Positions 35,778 through 44,200 of a stretch of DNA of 64,000 nucleotides are shown here, piece after piece. The notes under the pieces are model-generated. The model saw only the letters and a program-made list of their open reading frames with translations. It was not told the DNA's origin and searched no databases. The translations under genes were made by a program, and so were the position numbers. The stretch is taken from positions 472,855 through 536,854 of the forward strand of contig JAUIKS010000002.1 of the NCBI GenBank assembly GCA_030430565.1. Direction: 5' to 3'. Source of the DNA: Polyangia bacterium. Its GTDB lineage: Bacteria; Myxococcota_A; Polyangia; Nannocystales; Nannocystaceae. Position 1 is the stretch's first letter. Every line of letters starts with the position of its first letter.

Positions 35778-37577
35778 TCAGGCCGAGGCCGAGGCCAGCG
35801 GGCGCGGGGGCTCGCGCGCGCTGACTCGCTCGAGCACGCGCGCGAGCGCGTCGAGCTCGACCGGCTTGACGAGGTAGCCGTCGAGGCCTGACGCGAGGTA
35901 GGCGGCGCGCCGCTCCTTCAGGGCGTCCGCGCTCAGGGCGTAGATCGGGAGCGCGCCGAGCTCCCCCGGGAGCGCCCGGATCGCGCGCGTGGCACCCGGC
36001 CCGTCGAGCCGCGGCATGTGCATGTCCATCAGCACCAGGTCGTAGCCTCGCCCCGCCGTGACCGCCGCGACCGCCTCCTCGCCGTCCCGCACGACCTCGA
36101 CCTCGTGCCCGAGGCGGGTCAGCAGCTGGCGGATCACGAGCGCCGCGACCTGCGTGTCCTCGGCGACCAGGATCCGCAGCGGGCGCGCGGCCGCGGGCGC
36201 GCGTGACGGCGCCTCCGCCGACGTCGGCGACTCGGCGAGCGGGCACTCGAGCTCGAAGTAAAAGCACGAGCCCACGCCCTCGCGGCTCGAGACCCCGATG
36301 GCCCCGCCCATCGCCTCGACCAGCGCGCGGCTGATCGCGAGGCCGAGGCCCGCGCCCGAGCGCGCCCGCGTCGCGCTCGCGTCGACCTGCGAGAACGGCT
36401 GAAACAGCCCCTCGCGCTGCGCGGGCGAGAGCCCGATGCCGGTGTCCTCGACCTCGACGCGGACCCGCGCGTCGCCGACGGCCCGCCCGCGGATGACCAC
36501 GCGCCCGCGCTCCGTGAACTTGAGCGCGTTGCCGACGAGGTTCATGAGCACCTGCCGGATCCTGCTCGCGTCGGCGCGCCGCGGCGCCGGACCCAGGTCG
36601 CCTGTCTCGATGTGCAGATCGAGGCCCTGCTGGCGCGCGACCGGCAAGAACAGCCGCTCGACCTCCCGCAGCAGGCCCGCCAGGTCGAAGTCGGTCGGGC
36701 GCAGCTCGAGCTTGCCGGCGTCGACGCGGCTGAAGTCGAGCACGTCGTTGACCACCGAGAGCAGCGCCGTGGCCGACGACCGCAGGATGTCCAGGTACTC
36801 GCGCTGCTCCGGCTTGTCGGAGACCGCCGCGAGCAGATCGATCGAGCCCAGCACCCCGGTCAGCGGCGTGCGCAGCTCGTGACTCATCACCGCGAGGAAG
36901 CGCGACTTGGCGACGCTCGCCCGCTCGGCCTCGGCCCGCGCCGTCTGCAGCGCCCGGCTCGCGCGGCTGCGCGAGACCGTGGTGCTGAAGCTCGACATCC
37001 CGACCAGCACGACACAGTGGATGATGAACGCGGCGCGCAGCCCGAGGTGCGAGCCGGTCGCGAGCGTCGAGCTCGGGAGCCAGCCCAGCAGCGACAGCGC
37101 CGCGACCAGCGTGATCGCGCCGAGGATCGCGAGGATGTAGCGCAGCGTCGCCGCGCGCCCGCCGAGCGCGAAGCCGGAGGCGGGGATGATCGCGAAGATC
37201 GGCAGGCCGGGCGACAGCAGCCCGCCCGAGACCGCGACGTAGGAAGTCGTCGCCAGCAGCGCGCAGCTCGCCATCAGCACGTTGTAGCGCTCGAGCCGGC
37301 GGACGAAGCGGAGCAGCGCGACGAGGCAGTACGGGTACAGCCCGCCGACGCCGAGCGTGATGATCTCGAGGGCCGAGGGCGCCTCGCGGATCGCGAAGTA
37401 GACGAGCAGCAGCGCCGTCTGGGTCCCGCCGATCACGAGCGCCGTGACCGCGAAGCTGCGGTAGCGGACCAGCTCGTGCCGATCGCCGCGCGCGCGCACA
37501 GCCGCGGGCACGAAGCGATCGAGCGGCGCGGGCCGACGCGCGCGCTGGCCCTCGCCCGTCGACGCCGCTTCGGACAT
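35778..37577 (-). CDS. Hybrid histidine kinase with membrane sensor and receiver domain
   Basis: 599 aa. Six hydrophobic helices lie within residues ~40-205, forming an integral membrane sensor. HisKA follows ('SRFLAVMSHELRTPLTGVLGS', H near 233), then HATPase_c with 'NLVGNALKFTERGRV', 'VEDTGIGLSP' and 'SGAGLGLAISRAL'. The C-terminus is a receiver domain ('ILVAEDTQVAA', 'DLVLMDMHMPRLDG' with the phospho-acceptor Asp, and 'YLVKP'). All catalytic boxes are intact. A separate output regulator is not nearby. ATG at 37577 is favoured by a TACGAT hexamer 7 nt upstream; longer frames are rejected. It converges on the ATP-grasp gene with a 6-bp gap. Confidence 0.92.
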   Translation of the reverse strand: MSEAASTGEGQRARRPAPLDRFVPAAVRARGDRHELVRYRSFAVTALVIGGTQTALLLVYFAIREAPSALEIITLGVGGLYPYCLVALLRFVRRLERYNVLMASCALLATTSYVAVSGGLLSPGLPIFAIIPASGFALGGRAATLRYILAILGAITLVAALSLLGWLPSSTLATGSHLGLRAAFIIHCVVLVGMSSFSTTVSRSRASRALQTARAEAERASVAKSRFLAVMSHELRTPLTGVLGSIDLLAAVSDKPEQREYLDILRSSATALLSVVNDVLDFSRVDAGKLELRPTDFDLAGLLREVERLFLPVARQQGLDLHIETGDLGPAPRRADASRIRQVLMNLVGNALKFTERGRVVIRGRAVGDARVRVEVEDTGIGLSPAQREGLFQPFSQVDASATRARSGAGLGLAISRALVEAMGGAIGVSSREGVGSCFYFELECPLAESPTSAEAPSRAPAAARPLRILVAEDTQVAALVIRQLLTRLGHEVEVVRDGEEAVAAVTAGRGYDLVLMDMHMPRLDGPGATRAIRALPGELGALPIYALSADALKERRAAYLASGLDGYLVKPVELDALARVLERVSAREPPRPLASASA

Positions 37578-37584
37578 GCTGCAC

Positions 37585-37590
37585 ATCGTA
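37585..37590 (-). promoter_or_regulatory. -10-like TACGAT, leaderless spacing
   Basis: Minus-strand TAnnnT hexamer 7 nt before the histidine kinase ATG at 37577. Confidence 0.45.
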
Positions 37591-37726
37591 GCGGCGTTGG
37601 GCCGGTACCTGGCGCGAAGAGCAGCACGCAGTTTGCGCGCGGCGGGGCGTCGCGCCACACCTCGCGGCGCGACCGCGCGCGCGTGACGTGTATGTCCCTC
37701 GAGTCACGCCGTGGTCGACGCGCGCG

Positions 37727-38875
37727 TCACAGCAGCCGCTCCGCGACGAGGAAGCCGATGAAGGTGCCGAGCGCGGTCCCCAGCGCGCCGACGATGATCG
37801 CCGGGAGCACGAGCTGCCCGCGCCCGAGGCTGCGCGCGAGCGCCATCGCCGAGGTCCCGCCGCCGATGTTCGCCTGCGACGCGACCGAGGCGACCACGAC
37901 GTCAACGCCGAGCAGCCAGGCGCCCCCGTAGGTCACGAGGCCGTGGACCGCGACCGTGATCGCGGCGAACAACGCGAGCGTGGGCCCGAGCTCGCCGAGC
38001 TGAGCGAAGGCCGCGAAGTCGCAGTACACGCCGATCACGACCAAGAACAGGTCCACGGCCAAGAGCCCGAGGACGCGCGCGCCGACCAAGCCGCGGACCC
38101 AGGGGAGCTGGGCGAGCGAGAGCGCGAGGATCGTGAGCACGAGGATCGAGGGTAAGTTGCCGAGCCCCTGCCTCGCCCACAGCGCCGCGAGCTCGTCGGC
38201 GGCCCAGACCGCGAGCAGCCCGATAGCGAGCATCACGGCGAGCTCGTAGACCCCCACGCGCTCGCGCGTGTTCTCGCCGAAGTCATCGACCTCCTCCGCC
38301 GCGCGCTCGTCCGGAGCCTCGGCACCGCCGAGCAGCCGCGGCAGCACCAGGCCGATCGCCATCCACAGCGCGGTCAGGATGTTGTCGACCGCGATCGCGC
38401 CGACGTAGATCACGCCCTGCTCCTGCACGCCGTAGTGCAGCGCGATCGCGTTGAAGTTGATCGAGCCGCCCGTGTACGTCCCGGCGTACATGCCCCCGAC
38501 CGCGCTGTAGAGCGGACCGAGCGTGGCGGGCCCATCGATCGCCGCCATCCCGGCGAGCACGCCGAGCGTGGTCCCGAGCGCGCCGAGCAGGAACACGCCG
38601 ATCATCGGCAGCCCCGCGCGCGCGATCTGACGCGGCCGCAGGTCGACGCTGAGCAGCAGCCAAAAGATCGCGGCCGGCGCGACGTAGGCGAACACCCCGC
38701 GGTAGACGCCGCGAGCGGGCCCGCTCGTCGCGCCCGTCGGCACGAGGCCCGCGTTCGCGGCCACGACCCCGAGCAGGATCACGAGCAGCGCGGCGCCGAG
38801 ATGGCGAAGCGCGGTGTGACGGACCAGCCACTCCGAGGCCGCGACCAGCAGGCAGAGCGTGGCGAGCGTGAACAT
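37727..38875 (-). CDS. DUF819 family integral membrane protein
   Basis: 382 aa, almost entirely hydrophobic with about ten transmembrane helices. 'GLPMIGVFLLGALGTTLGVL', 'GGMYAGTYTGGSINFNAIA' and 'VDNILTALWMAIGLVLP' are characteristic of the DUF819 (YjcL-like) family. A second glycine/asparagine-rich segment ('SQANIGGGTSAMALARSLG') near the C-terminus pairs with the first, as in inverted-repeat transporters. Substrate unknown. ATG at 38875 starts immediately before the first helix; the N-terminal extension to 39085 is not supported. Confidence 0.85.
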   Translation of the reverse strand: MFTLATLCLLVAASEWLVRHTALRHLGAALLVILLGVVAANAGLVPTGATSGPARGVYRGVFAYVAPAAIFWLLLSVDLRPRQIARAGLPMIGVFLLGALGTTLGVLAGMAAIDGPATLGPLYSAVGGMYAGTYTGGSINFNAIALHYGVQEQGVIYVGAIAVDNILTALWMAIGLVLPRLLGGAEAPDERAAEEVDDFGENTRERVGVYELAVMLAIGLLAVWAADELAALWARQGLGNLPSILVLTILALSLAQLPWVRGLVGARVLGLLAVDLFLVVIGVYCDFAAFAQLGELGPTLALFAAITVAVHGLVTYGGAWLLGVDVVVASVASQANIGGGTSAMALARSLGRGQLVLPAIIVGALGTALGTFIGFLVAERLL

Positions 38876-39088
38876 CGGGTCGCCGCCAAACACCCCCGTG
38901 CACGTACCACAACGTGGAGCGCTGCGCGCGGGCCGGGCGAGCCCGCACAGACCGCCCCCTCGCCCGGCCGTGCGGAGCGGGCGAGGCGGAATAATTTCGC
39001 GCCCGCGCGCTGCTTGCCGGTGGGCTTTCGGGGCCCGTAGAATGTGCTCCTCGCGAGCGTAGACAACCCGCTCGCGGCCCGACAACCA

Positions 39089-39502
39089 ATGACATCAACC
39101 GAAAAGCTGGAGTCCTACATGCTCCGGATGGGGCTGCCGCACGAGCCGATCGAGGGCTCGGAGAATATGTGGCTCGTCTCGCCGGAGAACCTGCGACACT
39201 CCGCGATCGCGCTCCACGCCGACGGTCCGATCGTCCTGTTCAGCGCGCCGGTGTTCGCGTTTGACGACGACGTGGCGGACAAGGTCGGCCTGTTCCGCAC
39301 GCTCCTCACGCTCAACGAGGAGCTGCTGCACGCCGCCTACGGGCTGCAGGGCAACCAGATCCTGCTCTCGGGCGCGCTGCAGTCGGAGAACCTCGACTAC
39401 GGAGAGTTCCAGGCGATGATCGACGACATGTCGCTCAGCCTCGATATCCACCTCGACCGCCTGCTGAAGTGGCGGCCAAAGACAACGCAGGAGGCAAGCT
39501 AG
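39089..39502 (+). CDS. CesT/YbjN-like small protein upstream of PspA
   Basis: 137 aa. The alpha/beta pattern 'ESYMLRMGLPHEPIEGSENMW', 'IVLFSAPVFAF', 'LFRTLLTLNEELLHAAYGLQGNQILLSGAL' and a helical end resembles the YbjN/type III secretion chaperone-like fold of small dimeric binding proteins. It is followed by the pspA gene with a 1-bp gap, so it is most likely its partner in the envelope-stress response. No metal or catalytic residues are evident. A TAGAAT hexamer near 39030 could be its -10. Confidence 0.75.
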   Translation: MTSTEKLESYMLRMGLPHEPIEGSENMWLVSPENLRHSAIALHADGPIVLFSAPVFAFDDDVADKVGLFRTLLTLNEELLHAAYGLQGNQILLSGALQSENLDYGEFQAMIDDMSLSLDIHLDRLLKWRPKTTQEAS

Positions 39503-39503
39503 C

Positions 39504-40289
39504 ATGGGGCTTTGGGGACGAATTTCGACGCTTTGGCGCTCCAACGTCAACGAGATGATCAGCCGGGCGGAAGACCCGGAGAAGATGCTCAATCAGGCGA
39601 TCGTCGACATGAAGGGGCAGCTCGTCGACGCGAAGAAGCAGGTCGCGGTCGCGATCGCCGACGAGAAGCGCCTGCGCCGGCAGTACGAGAAGGAAGCCGC
39701 CCAGGTCAAGAACTGGGAGGGCAAGGCGATGCTCGCGATCAAGGCCGGCGACGACAACCTCGCCAGGGCCGCGCTCGCGCGCAAGAAGTCCCACGAGGAC
39801 GTCGCCAACCAGCTCAGCGAGCAGTGGCAGAAGCAGAACGCGGCCTCGGGCCAGCTCAAGGACGCGCTGCGCAACCTCGACGGCAAGATCGAGGAGGCCA
39901 AGCGCAAGCGCAACCTGCTGATCTCGCGCGCCAAGCGTGCCGAGGCGCAGAAGAAGATCAACGAGACCCTGGGCAACATCAACGCGACCAGCGCGTTCGA
40001 CACCTTCGAGCGCATGGAGTCCAAGGTCGAGCAGCTGGAGGCCCAGAGCGAGGCCGCCTACGAGCTGACCGAGGCCGGCGCCGACCATGACCTCACCACG
40101 AAGTTCAAGGCGCTCGAGGCCGGCGCGGGCGTCGACGACGAGCTCGCGGCCATGAAGGCGAAGATGCTCGGGCCCGCGAGCAGCGGTGGCGACGACGCGG
40201 CCAAGCAGCTCACCGCGGGCGAGGGCGCGCCGGCGAGCGAGGTCGACGACGAGCTCGCGGCCATGAAGGCGGCGCTGCTCAACTCCTGA
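39504..40289 (+). CDS. pspA: PspA/IM30 family membrane-maintenance protein
   Basis: 261 aa. 'GLWGRISTLWRSNVNEMISRAEDPEKMLNQAIVDM' (amphipathic helix and start of the coiled coil) is the classic PspA/Vipp1 opening; the long coiled coil continues to about residue 185. PspA forms ESCRT-III-like oligomers on the inner face of the membrane and limits proton leakage. The C-terminal ~70 residues hold two copies of 'VDDELAAMKA', separated by a Gly/Ala linker, an addition to the standard core. It is transcribed with the small CesT/YbjN-like gene just upstream. A strong hairpin terminator follows. Confidence 0.93.
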   Translation: MGLWGRISTLWRSNVNEMISRAEDPEKMLNQAIVDMKGQLVDAKKQVAVAIADEKRLRRQYEKEAAQVKNWEGKAMLAIKAGDDNLARAALARKKSHEDVANQLSEQWQKQNAASGQLKDALRNLDGKIEEAKRKRNLLISRAKRAEAQKKINETLGNINATSAFDTFERMESKVEQLEAQSEAAYELTEAGADHDLTTKFKALEAGAGVDDELAAMKAKMLGPASSGGDDAAKQLTAGEGAPASEVDDELAAMKAALLNS

Positions 40290-40292
40290 TCA

Positions 40293-40313
40293 GCTAGCGA
40301 GCAGCTCGCTAGC
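40293..40313 (+). terminator. Short perfect hairpin after pspA
   Basis: GCTAGCGA pairs with TCGCTAGC around a 5-nt loop, 4 bp after the pspA stop. No T-run follows, so it may act with the next hairpin. Confidence 0.4.
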
Positions 40314-40335
40314 GCCGCGCGGCGACGCGCGGGTG

Positions 40336-40369
40336 AGCGGCCAGCACCCCAGCGGGGGCGCTGGCCGCT
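40336..40369 (+). terminator. Rho-independent-type terminator after pspA
   Basis: AGCGGCCAGC pairs perfectly with GCTGGCCGCT; a T-containing tract (TCTGCGTTT) follows. Confidence 0.65.
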
Positions 40370-40479
40370 TCTGCGTTTGTAGCTGCACGCGCGCAGATTC
40401 GACCCGCGAGCGCGCGCATGGTTGATTGATCAATTTCAGCGCGCGCCGGCCCTACGCGCGGGTGGTATCAACGGGGGAT

Positions 40480-40905
40480 ATGCAATTTCTCCACACGATG
40501 ATCCGCGTCCGCGACCTCGACAAAGCGCTCGAGTTCTTCGTCGAGACGCTGGGGCTCGTAGAGCTGCGCAGACGCGACCACGAGAAGGGTCGCTTCACGC
40601 TCGTGTTCCTGGGTACCGGGCGCGAGGGCGACAGCGCCGAGATCGAGCTGACCTACAACTGGGATCAATCGAGCCCCTACACCGTCGGGCGAAACTTCGG
40701 GCACCTCGCGTTCGCGGTCGACGATATCTATGAGACCTGCGCGCGCATCAAGCAGCGCGGCGTCACGATCCTCCGGCCGCCGCGCGACGGTCGAATGGCC
40801 TTCATCCGCTCGCCCGACCAGATCTCGATCGAGCTGCTGCAGCGCGGCGAGGCGCTCCCGGTGAAGGAGCCCTGGGCCTCGATGACGAGCATCGGCGAGT
40901 GGTAG
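40480..40905 (+). CDS. gloA: Lactoylglutathione lyase (glyoxalase I)
   Basis: 141 aa, the standard bacterial length. '[20 protein letters not shown]' opens the first beta-alpha-beta-beta-beta unit with His5 as metal ligand; '[10 protein letters not shown]' (Glu), '[15 protein letters not shown]' (His) and 'ISIELLQR' (Glu) supply the rest of the H/E/H/E metal site. It converts the methylglyoxal-glutathione hemithioacetal to lactoylglutathione in the cytoplasm. A GGGGG ribosome site lies 4-8 nt before ATG. A palindrome ATTGATCAAT at 40425-40434 upstream might be an operator. No neighbour is linked to it functionally. Confidence 0.93.
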   Translation: MQFLHTMIRVRDLDKALEFFVETLGLVELRRRDHEKGRFTLVFLGTGREGDSAEIELTYNWDQSSPYTVGRNFGHLAFAVDDIYETCARIKQRGVTILRPPRDGRMAFIRSPDQISIELLQRGEALPVKEPWASMTSIGEW

Positions 40906-40969
40906 TCGCTCGCCTCGCGAACGCGCCCTGAGACCTCCTGAAGCATCCTGAGACGCCGTAGCTGACGCT

Positions 40970-42103
40970 GTGCAGGTCCTGACGATCCTCGAGGCGCTCC
41001 TCGCGGCCGCCGCCATGCAGAGCGGCGACGAGCCGCCGCTGGAGGAATCGCCGCCGGCGGAGGTCGCCGAGGCCTCGGTCGAGGCGCCCAGCGAGGAGTC
41101 CGACGCGTTCTCCGGCGGCGCGCGCGAGGGCGCGCGGTGGTTTCGACACCTCGTCGTCAAGCGCGAGACCGTCGAGCAGCTCGCGCTGCGCTACCGCGTC
41201 AAGGCCTCCTCGCTGCGCAGCTGGAACAAGCTCGACGAGGACGAGCAGCCCGAGGAGGGCGCGAAGCTGCGGGTGTTCAGCGCGATCACGACCCCGCCGC
41301 GCGAGCCGGTCGAGTACACCCTGCGCGAGGGTGACACCTGGGTCTCGATCTCGCGGCCCTTCGGCGCCAACCCGGCCGACGTCCGCCGCTACAACTACTA
41401 CCGCGTGCGCCGCAACCTCGACCCCGGCGAGGTCGTCGTCGTCTGGTCCGACCCGTTGATCCGCGACGCTATCGCCCGCGACGATCCCCCGCCCGGCCCC
41501 ACCGCCGAGGTGCGCCCCGGCGGCTACAGCTACGGCTTCCCGCACCGCGGCCAGCTCGTCAACGGCGTGCGGATCCCAGAGAGCGACGCCTACGTGCTGC
41601 GCTACCCGAACTCCTCGTGGGGCTCGACCTGGGCCGTGCGCGCGACCGTCACCGCGCTGCACGGCTTCCGCGAGCGCTCGGGCTACGGGGGCCTCGTCCG
41701 GCTCGGCACCATGAGCCGCCAGCGCGGCGGAGATGTTGGCGGGCACAGGTCCCATCAGTCAGGTCGTGACCTCGACGTCCGCCTGCCGCTGCGCGCCGAG
41801 CTCAACCAGCAGCTCAAGCCGAGCAAGCGGCGCGTCGACTGGCTCGCGACCTGGCGGCTGATCGACGCGTTCCTCGAGACCGGCACGGTCAAGGTCATCT
41901 TCTTCGACTACCGGCGCCAGAAGCTGATCTACCGGGCCGCGAAGGAGTCCGGCGTCAGCGAGGAGGAGCTCGACGCGGTGTTGCAGTGGCCGATCGGCCG
42001 GGGCGAGCTCGACGGCAAGGTCCGCCACTCCTCGGGGCACACGGGGCACATCCACGTGCGCTTCACCTGCGCGCCCTACGAGACCGAGTGCGTCGACCTG
42101 TAG
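40970..42103 (+). CDS. LysM-type and penicillin-insensitive murein endopeptidase (MepA-like)
   Basis: 377 aa. Residues ~60-100 and ~110-160 are LysM-like peptidoglycan-binding segments ('TVEQLALRYRVKASSLRSWNKL'; 'YTLREGDTWVSISRPFG...VRRYN'). The C-terminal ~180 residues match penicillin-insensitive murein endopeptidase: 'GTMSRQRGGDVGGHRSHQSGRDLDVRL' (in part, HxxSHxxGRD zinc site) and 'SSGHTGHIHVRF' (last His pair). It should cleave D-Ala-DAP cross-links in the periplasm. The N-terminus (GTG start, hydrophobic 'VLTILEALLAAAA') is short for a signal peptide but plausible. Confidence 0.85.
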   Translation: MQVLTILEALLAAAAMQSGDEPPLEESPPAEVAEASVEAPSEESDAFSGGAREGARWFRHLVVKRETVEQLALRYRVKASSLRSWNKLDEDEQPEEGAKLRVFSAITTPPREPVEYTLREGDTWVSISRPFGANPADVRRYNYYRVRRNLDPGEVVVVWSDPLIRDAIARDDPPPGPTAEVRPGGYSYGFPHRGQLVNGVRIPESDAYVLRYPNSSWGSTWAVRATVTALHGFRERSGYGGLVRLGTMSRQRGGDVGGHRSHQSGRDLDVRLPLRAELNQQLKPSKRRVDWLATWRLIDAFLETGTVKVIFFDYRRQKLIYRAAKESGVSEEELDAVLQWPIGRGELDGKVRHSSGHTGHIHVRFTCAPYETECVDL

Positions 42104-42113
42104 CGGTCGGTCG

Positions 42114-42689
42114 TCAAGGATTCGAAGCGCCCGCGCCCGTCTCGATCCAGTAGTAGTTCGTCCACCGCCGCCGCGCCTGCAGGTACGCGCGGCGCTCGAG
42201 CGCGCCGCCGTTGGCGAGGATGGTCTTGTTGGAGCCGACGTTGTCGGGCGCGCAGGTCAGCAGCACGCGACCGAGCGCGCGGGCCCTGGGCAGCTCGAGC
42301 AGCTGGCGCAGCATCTCGCGGCCGACGCCGCGCCGGCGCACGGACGGCCGGACCTCGTAACCGACGTGCCCGCCGAACCGCTCGAGCGCCGGGGTGAGTC
42401 GATGACGCAGCGCGATGCGCCCGACGACGATCCCGTCGCGCCCCCCCGCGGCCGACGTGCCCGCGGCGGCCCAGTAGATCGACTGGGGAACCCCCGGCGG
42501 CGCGACCTCCCGCTCCGCCTGCAGCAGCCGCTGCACGAACCCCGCGTGGGACTCCGAGGCCGCCGGCTCCCAGCCCTCCCAGATCGTCTCGCCGAGCGCG
42601 CGCATCTCAGCGAGCGACGCGAGGTAGGAGGGCACGAGCTCGACCGCGGGGCGGCGAAGCTCCAGCTGCAGCCCGCGCGCTCGCGTCAT
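42114..42689 (-). CDS. GNAT-family N-acetyltransferase
   Basis: 191 aa. Acetyl-CoA binding signature 'VRPSVRRRGVGREMLRQLLE' (Q/RxxGxG/A), preceded by 'GIVVGRIALRHRL' and followed by 'VLLTCAPDNVGSNKTILANGG', the standard GNAT core. The C-terminal 'RRWTNYYWIE' occurs in the subgroup acting on small molecules or free amino groups. The acceptor is unknown. It lies 8 bp from the 42698 gene on the same strand. Confidence 0.85.
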   Translation of the reverse strand: MTRARGLQLELRRPAVELVPSYLASLAEMRALGETIWEGWEPAASESHAGFVQRLLQAEREVAPPGVPQSIYWAAAGTSAAGGRDGIVVGRIALRHRLTPALERFGGHVGYEVRPSVRRRGVGREMLRQLLELPRARALGRVLLTCAPDNVGSNKTILANGGALERRAYLQARRRWTNYYWIETGAGASNP

Positions 42690-42697
42690 CGCGCCCC

Positions 42698-43111
42698 CTA
42701 GCCGACCTTCTTCACGGTCTGCTCGATCGCCGCGACGACCGCGACGATCGACGCGGGGTTCGGCGCCGCGACCATCGTCACCGCCGCCGCGCCCACGGCG
42801 AGCAGCTGGGTCGCCACGCCGACGATGTTGGCCGCCCGATCGACGCGCTGCTTCGCCTTCTTCAGATCGCCCGTCGCCGACTTCAGGCGCGCGAGCTCCC
42901 GGTCGATCCCCCGCGCCGCCGACTTCGAAGCCTGCGCCGCCAGGGTGCGCGAGGCCCCGCGCAGCGAGTTGTAGGTCCGCTTGATCTCCTCGTAGTCATC
43001 CTCGTCGATCTCGTCCGCGCGCCACTGCGCGCGCCCTCGATCACGCACGGCCTCCGCGTACTCGTTCAAGGTGCGTGACAGCGCGAGCGCCTGCTGGGCG
43101 AACTGTGACAT
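42698..43111 (-). CDS. Small helical protein with C-terminal hydrophobic segment
   Basis: 137 aa; family not recognised. The first ~95 residues are charged and helical ('QFAQQALALSRTLNEYAEAVRDRG', 'ARGIDRELARLKSATGDLKKAK'), probably coiled coil. Residues ~98-130 are hydrophobic with short breaks ('IVGVATQLLAVGAAAVTMVAAP'), so the protein may attach to membrane. ATG at 43111 is chosen because GGAGG lies 7 nt upstream and the more distal ATG (43135) is inside a TACAAT -10-like hexamer. Confidence 0.7.
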   Translation of the reverse strand: MSQFAQQALALSRTLNEYAEAVRDRGRAQWRADEIDEDDYEEIKRTYNSLRGASRTLAAQASKSAARGIDRELARLKSATGDLKKAKQRVDRAANIVGVATQLLAVGAAAVTMVAAPNPASIVAVVAAIEQTVKKVG

Positions 43112-43133
43112 CGGCGGGTCCTCCGGCCCCGTC

Positions 43134-43139
43134 ATTGTA
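43134..43139 (-). promoter_or_regulatory. -10-like TACAAT
   Basis: Minus-strand TAnnnT hexamer 22 nt before the ATG at 43111; it overlaps the alternative ATG at 43135. Confidence 0.4.
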
Positions 43140-43171
43140 CGATCGAGAGGACACGTCGTGCGCGCGTCGTG

Positions 43172-44191
43172 CTAGGAGCAGCGCGGCTCCGACCGCGCCA
43201 CCTCATCGCAGCTGCGCGCCTGCTCCAGCTCGGCAACCCGCTCGCGGCACGCGTCCTCGTCGCGGCTCGTGGTCGCGCAGCGCACGGCCGCGAGCACCTC
43301 GTCCGCGAGCTCACCGTCGCGCGCGGTCCCGATCGACGCCGGCGCGCACGCCAGGGTGTGATGCGCGGCGGCGAAGCCCGCTAGCCCGCGCTCGAGCGCC
43401 GCGAGCCGCCGCCGCGCCCGCGCGACCTCGAGCATCGCGTCGCGGGCCTGCACCCGTCGCGCCCGCACCACGTCCCGCCGCGCCCGCGTCGCCGCCTTCT
43501 CGGTCTTGGCCAGCGCCCGCGCGAGCGCCTCCGCCCCTCCCTCGGCGCCGCTCGATCTGTCCGACGAGCTCGCGGGCGCGTCGTACTTCTCGGCGAGGAT
43601 CTCGAGGTCCTCGAGCTCGGCGCGCAGGTCCTGCTCGAGGCCGTCGATCTGCTGCGTCACCGCGCCCAAGTTGATCCGCTGGCGGTGGACCACGCACTGC
43701 ACCGCGCGATCGGTCCCCGTGACCGCGCGGCGGAGGTTGCGTTTCTTGTAGCCGTCGGCGAACACGTCGACGACGACCCGCAGCGCGTAGGCGAAGGCCT
43801 CGGTGTCGTCGCCCTCGAGCGTCTGGATGTCCGCCGCGTCGCCGACCGCGACCAGCCCCGAGACCAGGTCGGCGGTCGGGATCTCCGAGGCGCCCGACAG
43901 CTCCTTGAGCGCGAGGCCGTAGCTCGCCAGCTCCCTCGCCGCGCGCGCGTAGATCGGCTGCGTCCCCGCGAAGTCATCGCAGGCCGCGAGCGCGACGTCG
44001 CCGGAGCTCGCCGCGCCGAGCTGGCAGTAGCTCGCGGCGTCCTCCAGCGCGCCGACGTGCTCGGGCAGCGTCATCGCGACATCGCCGGTCGTGCGCACGC
44101 TCGCGTAGGAGCAGGCCGTGAGCCCGAGCCCGAGCCCGAGCCCGATCGCAACCGCGCGGCAGCGCGCGCGCGCTCGTTGAAGCTGACCCAT
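43172..44191 (-). CDS. Lipoprotein with helical/coiled-coil domain
   Basis: 339 aa. Signal peptide with Leu-Gly repeats ending in LTAC (Cys near residue 27), so a probable lipoprotein. The mature protein is helical, with a charged coiled coil at ~residues 180-290 ('LEQDLRAELEDLEILAEKYD', 'LARALAKTEKAATRARRDVVRARRV') and several spaced cysteines (including 'CDDF', 'RCATTSRDEDACRERV' and the final CS). I do not recognise the family. It ends 36 bp downstream of the TACAAT element of the convergent-strand neighbour and lies 9 bp from the DUF1552 gene on the same strand, so they may be cotranscribed. Confidence 0.75.
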   Translation of the reverse strand: MGQLQRARARCRAVAIGLGLGLGLTACSYASVRTTGDVAMTLPEHVGALEDAASYCQLGAASSGDVALAACDDFAGTQPIYARAARELASYGLALKELSGASEIPTADLVSGLVAVGDAADIQTLEGDDTEAFAYALRVVVDVFADGYKKRNLRRAVTGTDRAVQCVVHRQRINLGAVTQQIDGLEQDLRAELEDLEILAEKYDAPASSSDRSSGAEGGAEALARALAKTEKAATRARRDVVRARRVQARDAMLEVARARRRLAALERGLAGFAAAHHTLACAPASIGTARDGELADEVLAAVRCATTSRDEDACRERVAELEQARSCDEVARSEPRCS

Positions 44192-44200
44192 CGCTGCGCC